Part shown: positions 60,188 through 64,000 of the stretch, piece by piece
Position numbering within the stretch: the first letter of the stretch is position 1
How the letters are laid out: each line of letters opens with the position of its first letter
Assembly (NCBI GenBank): GCA_030272155.1
Contig: CP126196.1
Span: forward strand, 3,286,001-3,350,000
Source of the DNA: Tetradesmus obliquus
Lineage: Eukaryota > Chlorophyta > Chlorophyceae > Sphaeropleales > Scenedesmaceae
Direction of reading: 5' to 3'
Length of the DNA stretch: 64,000 bases
The notes under the pieces: model-generated
What the model was told of the DNA's origin: nothing
What the model saw: only the letters and a program-made list of their open reading frames with translations
Database searches by the model: none
Position numbers and translations under genes: made by a program

Positions 60188-63100
60188 ATGGAGAACATCA
60201 GGTGCGTCCTAGCAAGCATTATACAGCTCGAAACAACACGTCGACGCCATCAGCTGGCATCTCTGCGCACTTGCATGCACCTCACTCCTGCTGCTGCATT
60301 TGCTGTGTGCCCCTGCTGATCTGCTATCCTTTGCTGCTGCACTCTACAGTGTGAGCGTGCGTGTGCGCCCGCTGAACAAGCAGGAGCAGAGCGATGGCTT
60401 CGCTTGGCGCATAGAAAACAACAGTTTGCAGCAGGTTGACCCAGCAACTCGTGAGCCAGAGAAGGCTCGTGATCAGAAGTACAAGCTGGACCACATCTTT
60501 GGCCCTAAGCAGTCAACACGTGCCATTTACGAGGAAACCACGCAGGGGCTTATCAGGAAGCTGGTCAATGGCTTCAACAGCACTGTCTTTGCCTATGGTC
60601 AGACAAGCAGCGGCAAGACGCACACCATGCGTGGTACTGCAGATGAGCCTGGCATCATCCCCATGGCAGTGCAGGAGGTGTTTGGGCTCATTGAGTCACT
60701 GCAGGACAGGGAGTTCCTGCTGCGTGTGTCATACATGGAGGTGAGCTGCCAAACATAGATGGCTTGGGTTGCAGGCACGCAGCAACACCAGCAGTAGTTG
60801 CAGCACTCGCCAGCAGCGCCGCCACTGGTTATTGTGTGCACAGTCAGCTAAGCAGGACCTGCTTTTTTTCCGGGCAGCACAATGCAGCAGCAGAGCCAAC
60901 ACCAAGCATGTTCCGCTAACATGAATCTGGTCAACCCTGCTGCACATGCAGGTGTGCCCAATGTTTGCACTGAGCTGCTTGCAACATGGCCTATCAGTGA
61001 ACTCACTACAGCAAATGTTGCCGGTTTGCTTGTGTGTGCCTGTTGCTGCAGCTGTACAATGAGGACATCAACGACCTGCTGGCGCCAGAGAACCTCAAGC
61101 TGCCCATCCATGAGAGCAAGGAAAATGGGGTGTATGTGGCAGGCCTGCGTGAGGACATCGTGGTGTCACCTGAGCAGGTGCTGGAGCTGCTGCGCGAAGG
61201 AGAGGCTAACAGGCACATCGGCGCCACCAAGATGAATGAGGGCAGCAGCCGCTCACACACGGTGTTCCGCATGGTGAGGGCATGCCTTACAAGCAGTAGC
61301 AACTGCTAATGCAGAAGGGCTGGGTGTGCAGCCGGTGGTACAGCAATCTGCATGCCGGCGTCACAGCAACTGCCATACAGCCGGCTGCAACTGCAAGCAC
61401 AGATTGACAAGCTATGCTCAATAACCATACAGGCTTGCTTGCCCGGCTTTACAATGAACAGCTTTCCCCTTACACCTTCTGTGCTGCTGGTTTGCCCTGC
61501 CTTGAATTTTGTGTCACCAGGTCATTGAGAGCCGGCTCCTCAACGACAGCATGGCGGATGAGGTGCCACCAGACGCAGCAGCAGCGGCAGAGGCGGGCGC
61601 CATCCTGGTGTCCACGCTGACGCTGGTGGATCTTGCAGGCTCTGAGCGTGTGGCCAAGACTGGCGCTGAGGGCATACGCATGAAGGAGGGAACAGCAATC
61701 AACAAGAGCCTGCTGACGCTCGGCAATGTCATCAACAAGCTGAGCGAGGGCGTGGCTGCTCAAGGTGGGCAGGGGCAGGATGGGGTGCTGCAAGCCACCT
61801 GGGCAGCATCACAGCATTCACAGTCGGCATGATTTGAAGTTAGCATGCAGCCTGCAGATGGCCAAGTTGCAATGCTTGAAACCATTGCAGCTACACATTT
61901 GAGCCTGGTGCTTGAAGCGTAAGCACTACCCCACATCACACACAAAGCACCACCATATCACACGAACCATTACATCTGCTCCTGGCGTGCACTGCTGCTT
62001 CTGTCCTGCAATCCCTTCCACCGCGCAGGCGGCCACATTCCCTACCGTGACTCCAAGCTGACCCGCATCCTGCAGCCCTCGCTGGGTGGCAATGCCAAGA
62101 CCGCCATCATCTGCAACATCACGCCAGCGTCCTGCCATGTGGAGGAGAGCCACAGCACGCTGCGCTTTGCCTGCAGGGCCAAGCGCGTGGTGAACAATGC
62201 AGTCGTGAACGAGGTGCTGTCTGACGCAGCTGTGCTCAAGCGGCAGGCGAATGAGATTGCAGAGCTGCGGCGTGCGCTGGCTGCGAGCGGGTGAGTAACA
62301 CAAGAGGGGAGCTGCATAGGGGCGCTGATAGGGATCATGAGGCTTTGGGATTACTGTCATGTACACCAACTGCCTGTCGTGCACATGCCTGCTGCAAGCG
62401 TTTTGGTGTACGTGTATGCTCCTGTATGGTTGCTGCTGACCCTGTTGTGTTCTTGTACCTGTTCTGCAACCCGGCAGCAACGCTGACGTTGAGTGCCAGA
62501 TCGGCCACCTGCGCGCACAGCTGCTGCGCTCTGAGCAGGACAACGAGCTCATGCGCATCAAGCTGGAGCAGGAGACAGCAGAGAGGGAGAAGGCACAGAA
62601 GCAGGTGGGTTGATGAGTGATGAGCTTCTGGTGCCTGCATGCAACGTGTTTGCTGCAGCAGGCTGCAACATCGTAACTCGAGCTGGATGTTTGGGGCTCG
62701 CTTGGAGGAGTTGTCCATCGATGCATTTATGGCTGGTATTCTGACAACAGGCTCGGGCAGTGTTGCAGGCTAGTGTTGCAGGCAGCTGCCATGCTTGCAG
62801 GCAGCGCATCTGTTCAGCGTGTTGCTGTGTGCTGCTTATGCTCTGTACAAACGCACTGTACTGCTGCTTTGTGTCTTCAGGTTGAGATGGCCAAGAAGAT
62901 CATGTTTGAGCAGCAGAAGGAGGAGCCAGCAGGCGCAGGCAGCCGCAAGAACAACAGGCGTGAGACCTGGTGTCCAGGGCGCTCCAACTGGGCACCACTG
63001 CCAGCAGGTACGGTGGCCGGGTGCTGTGAACCACGCAATTGCCGCCGAACTGTTGACATCAGCTGCAGCAAATGGGGCCATCCTGCATGGAGGATGACGC

Positions 63101-64000
63101 TGCTGCTGTGCAGACAACATCTGACCATGCTTTGACATACATCAAGGCTGACACCTTTTGTCATGTATGTTGCCCTGTATTCCATGCAGATGGCGCCAGC
63201 CGCAAGCGCCCAATGGGGGCTTTGAGCATGCTGGAGGAGGAGCCATCCTGCAGCATGCTCACGTCAGGTGTGCCAGAGGAGGGCCAGGAGGAGGCGTCAG
63301 AGCTGCAGCCTGCAGGGAAGCATGCCCGTCACAGCGAGCCAGGTAGGCGGCTGGCAGGGCAAATGAGAAGGTGTTTGTTGACTGCAGGGCGCGGAAGCCC
63401 TACACCTGCACCAAAGGTAGTGCAGCCATGCACTTGACTACGGCGGTGATAAGTGGCTGGCTGGCTGGCTGCCATGTCTGCTGACAGCTTGCAGTACTAC
63501 AACGTTGAAAACTGAGTAGCATTCTGTGTTCCTCCAACCCTACCTCTGTGTGCAGCCATGGGAGAGGGCGACAGCGCCACCTCAAATGATGACAGTGACG
63601 AGCCAGTGCTGGCCCTGCCCACATCCGTACACGTGCGCAAGTCATCAGTGGCTGGCGGCAAGGTAAGTGTGGCCTTTCAAAAGGCCCAAGCAGCAAGCAC
63701 AGCAGTTGCGAAATATGATGTACAGTAAACGCTATGAGTGAGGTAGTGTAGAAGTGTGCTGCTATGCCTTTGTTGATTGAGTTTTGCATCCATCTTTTAA
63801 TAACCTGCATGCCAAGCAGCAAGCTTTTGCGCTTCTCGTCTTTCAGCTTACTATGATACACCCCTTGATTGTGTTTACCATTGCTGTGGGGTGCTTTCTG
63901 CAGAACAATGAGCTGGTTGAGATGCTGCAGTCGCGTGTGCGCGAGCTGGAGGCAGACACAGAGGCTGGCAAGCACGAGCTGCTGGCAGCAGAGTCACGCC
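60188..64000 (+). CDS. Kinesin-7 (CENP-E-like) motor protein, 3' end outside window
   Basis: Ten exons join in frame: 60188-60201, 60350-60740, 61052-61273, 61521-61764, 62029-62290, 62478-62604, 62881-63007, 63190-63342, 63556-63662 and 63904 onward, about 581 residues visible. The motor domain is N-terminal: [12 protein letters not shown], the P-loop GQTSSGKT at about residues 88-95, switch I NEGSSRSH (about 198-205), switch [11 protein letters not shown] (about 245-253), and [20 protein letters not shown]. It should hydrolyse ATP and walk on microtubules. The P-loop with [11 protein letters not shown] and the short N-terminus before the first strand fit kinesin-7, whose members act at kinetochores or in cytokinesis; this subfamily call is by resemblance. 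A neck and coiled coil follow ([15 protein letters not shown]). Exon 1 is only 14 nt. The start is the only ATG that gives the required phase. Confidence 0.93.

Overview
The window is nuclear DNA from a eukaryote. The best fit is a green alga (Chlorophyta, possibly of the Scenedesmus/Tetradesmus type); the lineage is inferred from style, not proven. Genes are split by many short introns with gtgagc/gtgagt-like donors and tgcag acceptors. Coding regions are rich in Ala, Gln and Ser. CTG/CAG triplet runs are everywhere, and TGTAA (a poly(A) signal used by green algae) lies downstream of some stop codons. There are no operons, ribosome binding sites or CRISPR arrays. I rebuilt exon chains by hand from splice signals and reading phase. 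Nine of the ten chains close in frame throughout; one junction (near 37.6-37.75 kb) stays open.

Layout: (1) 18-6111 +, 3' part of a long coiled-coil protein. (2) 6873-12054 +, an F-box-like protein followed by about 21 copies of a 33-36 residue helical repeat that I do not recognise. (3, 4) 12728-16860 - and 17781-22680 -, tandem paralogous type II membrane glycosyltransferases of the Core-2/I-branching (GT14/DUF266) type. (5) 23392-38749 +, a 15 kb gene for a secreted Cys-rich protein with sushi-like modules and a Gly/Pro-rich collagen-like stretch; one intron holds a 112-bp satellite and a hAT element. (6) 41510-42932 -, a PLOD/procollagen-type glycosyltransferase. (7) 45286-53309 -, a GST-fold protein with a duplicated C-terminal module. 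(8) 54349-57413 -, choline/ethanolamine kinase. (9) 57931-59381 -, RNA polymerase subunit RPB6. (10) 60188 to the end +, a kinesin-7 (CENP-E-like) motor, cut by the window edge.

Genes 3 to 6 all look like secretory-pathway or extracellular functions (three Golgi/ER-type glycosyltransferases around one secreted glycoprotein). A shared role in wall or matrix glycoproteins is possible but only inferred. The other genes are unrelated housekeeping functions.

The most unusual signal is not a gene. In at least 14 introns of four genes, the intron carries one to 27 extra tandem copies of the adjoining exon end together with its splice site, usually 95-150 bp apart. Nearly all copies keep the GT or AG. 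Two genes also have tandem copies of the stop-codon end of their last exon. The 112-bp satellite is the extreme case: it grew from the 3' end and donor of a 45-nt exon. This looks like a recurring splice-junction-anchored amplification process and is the main candidate for something undescribed.
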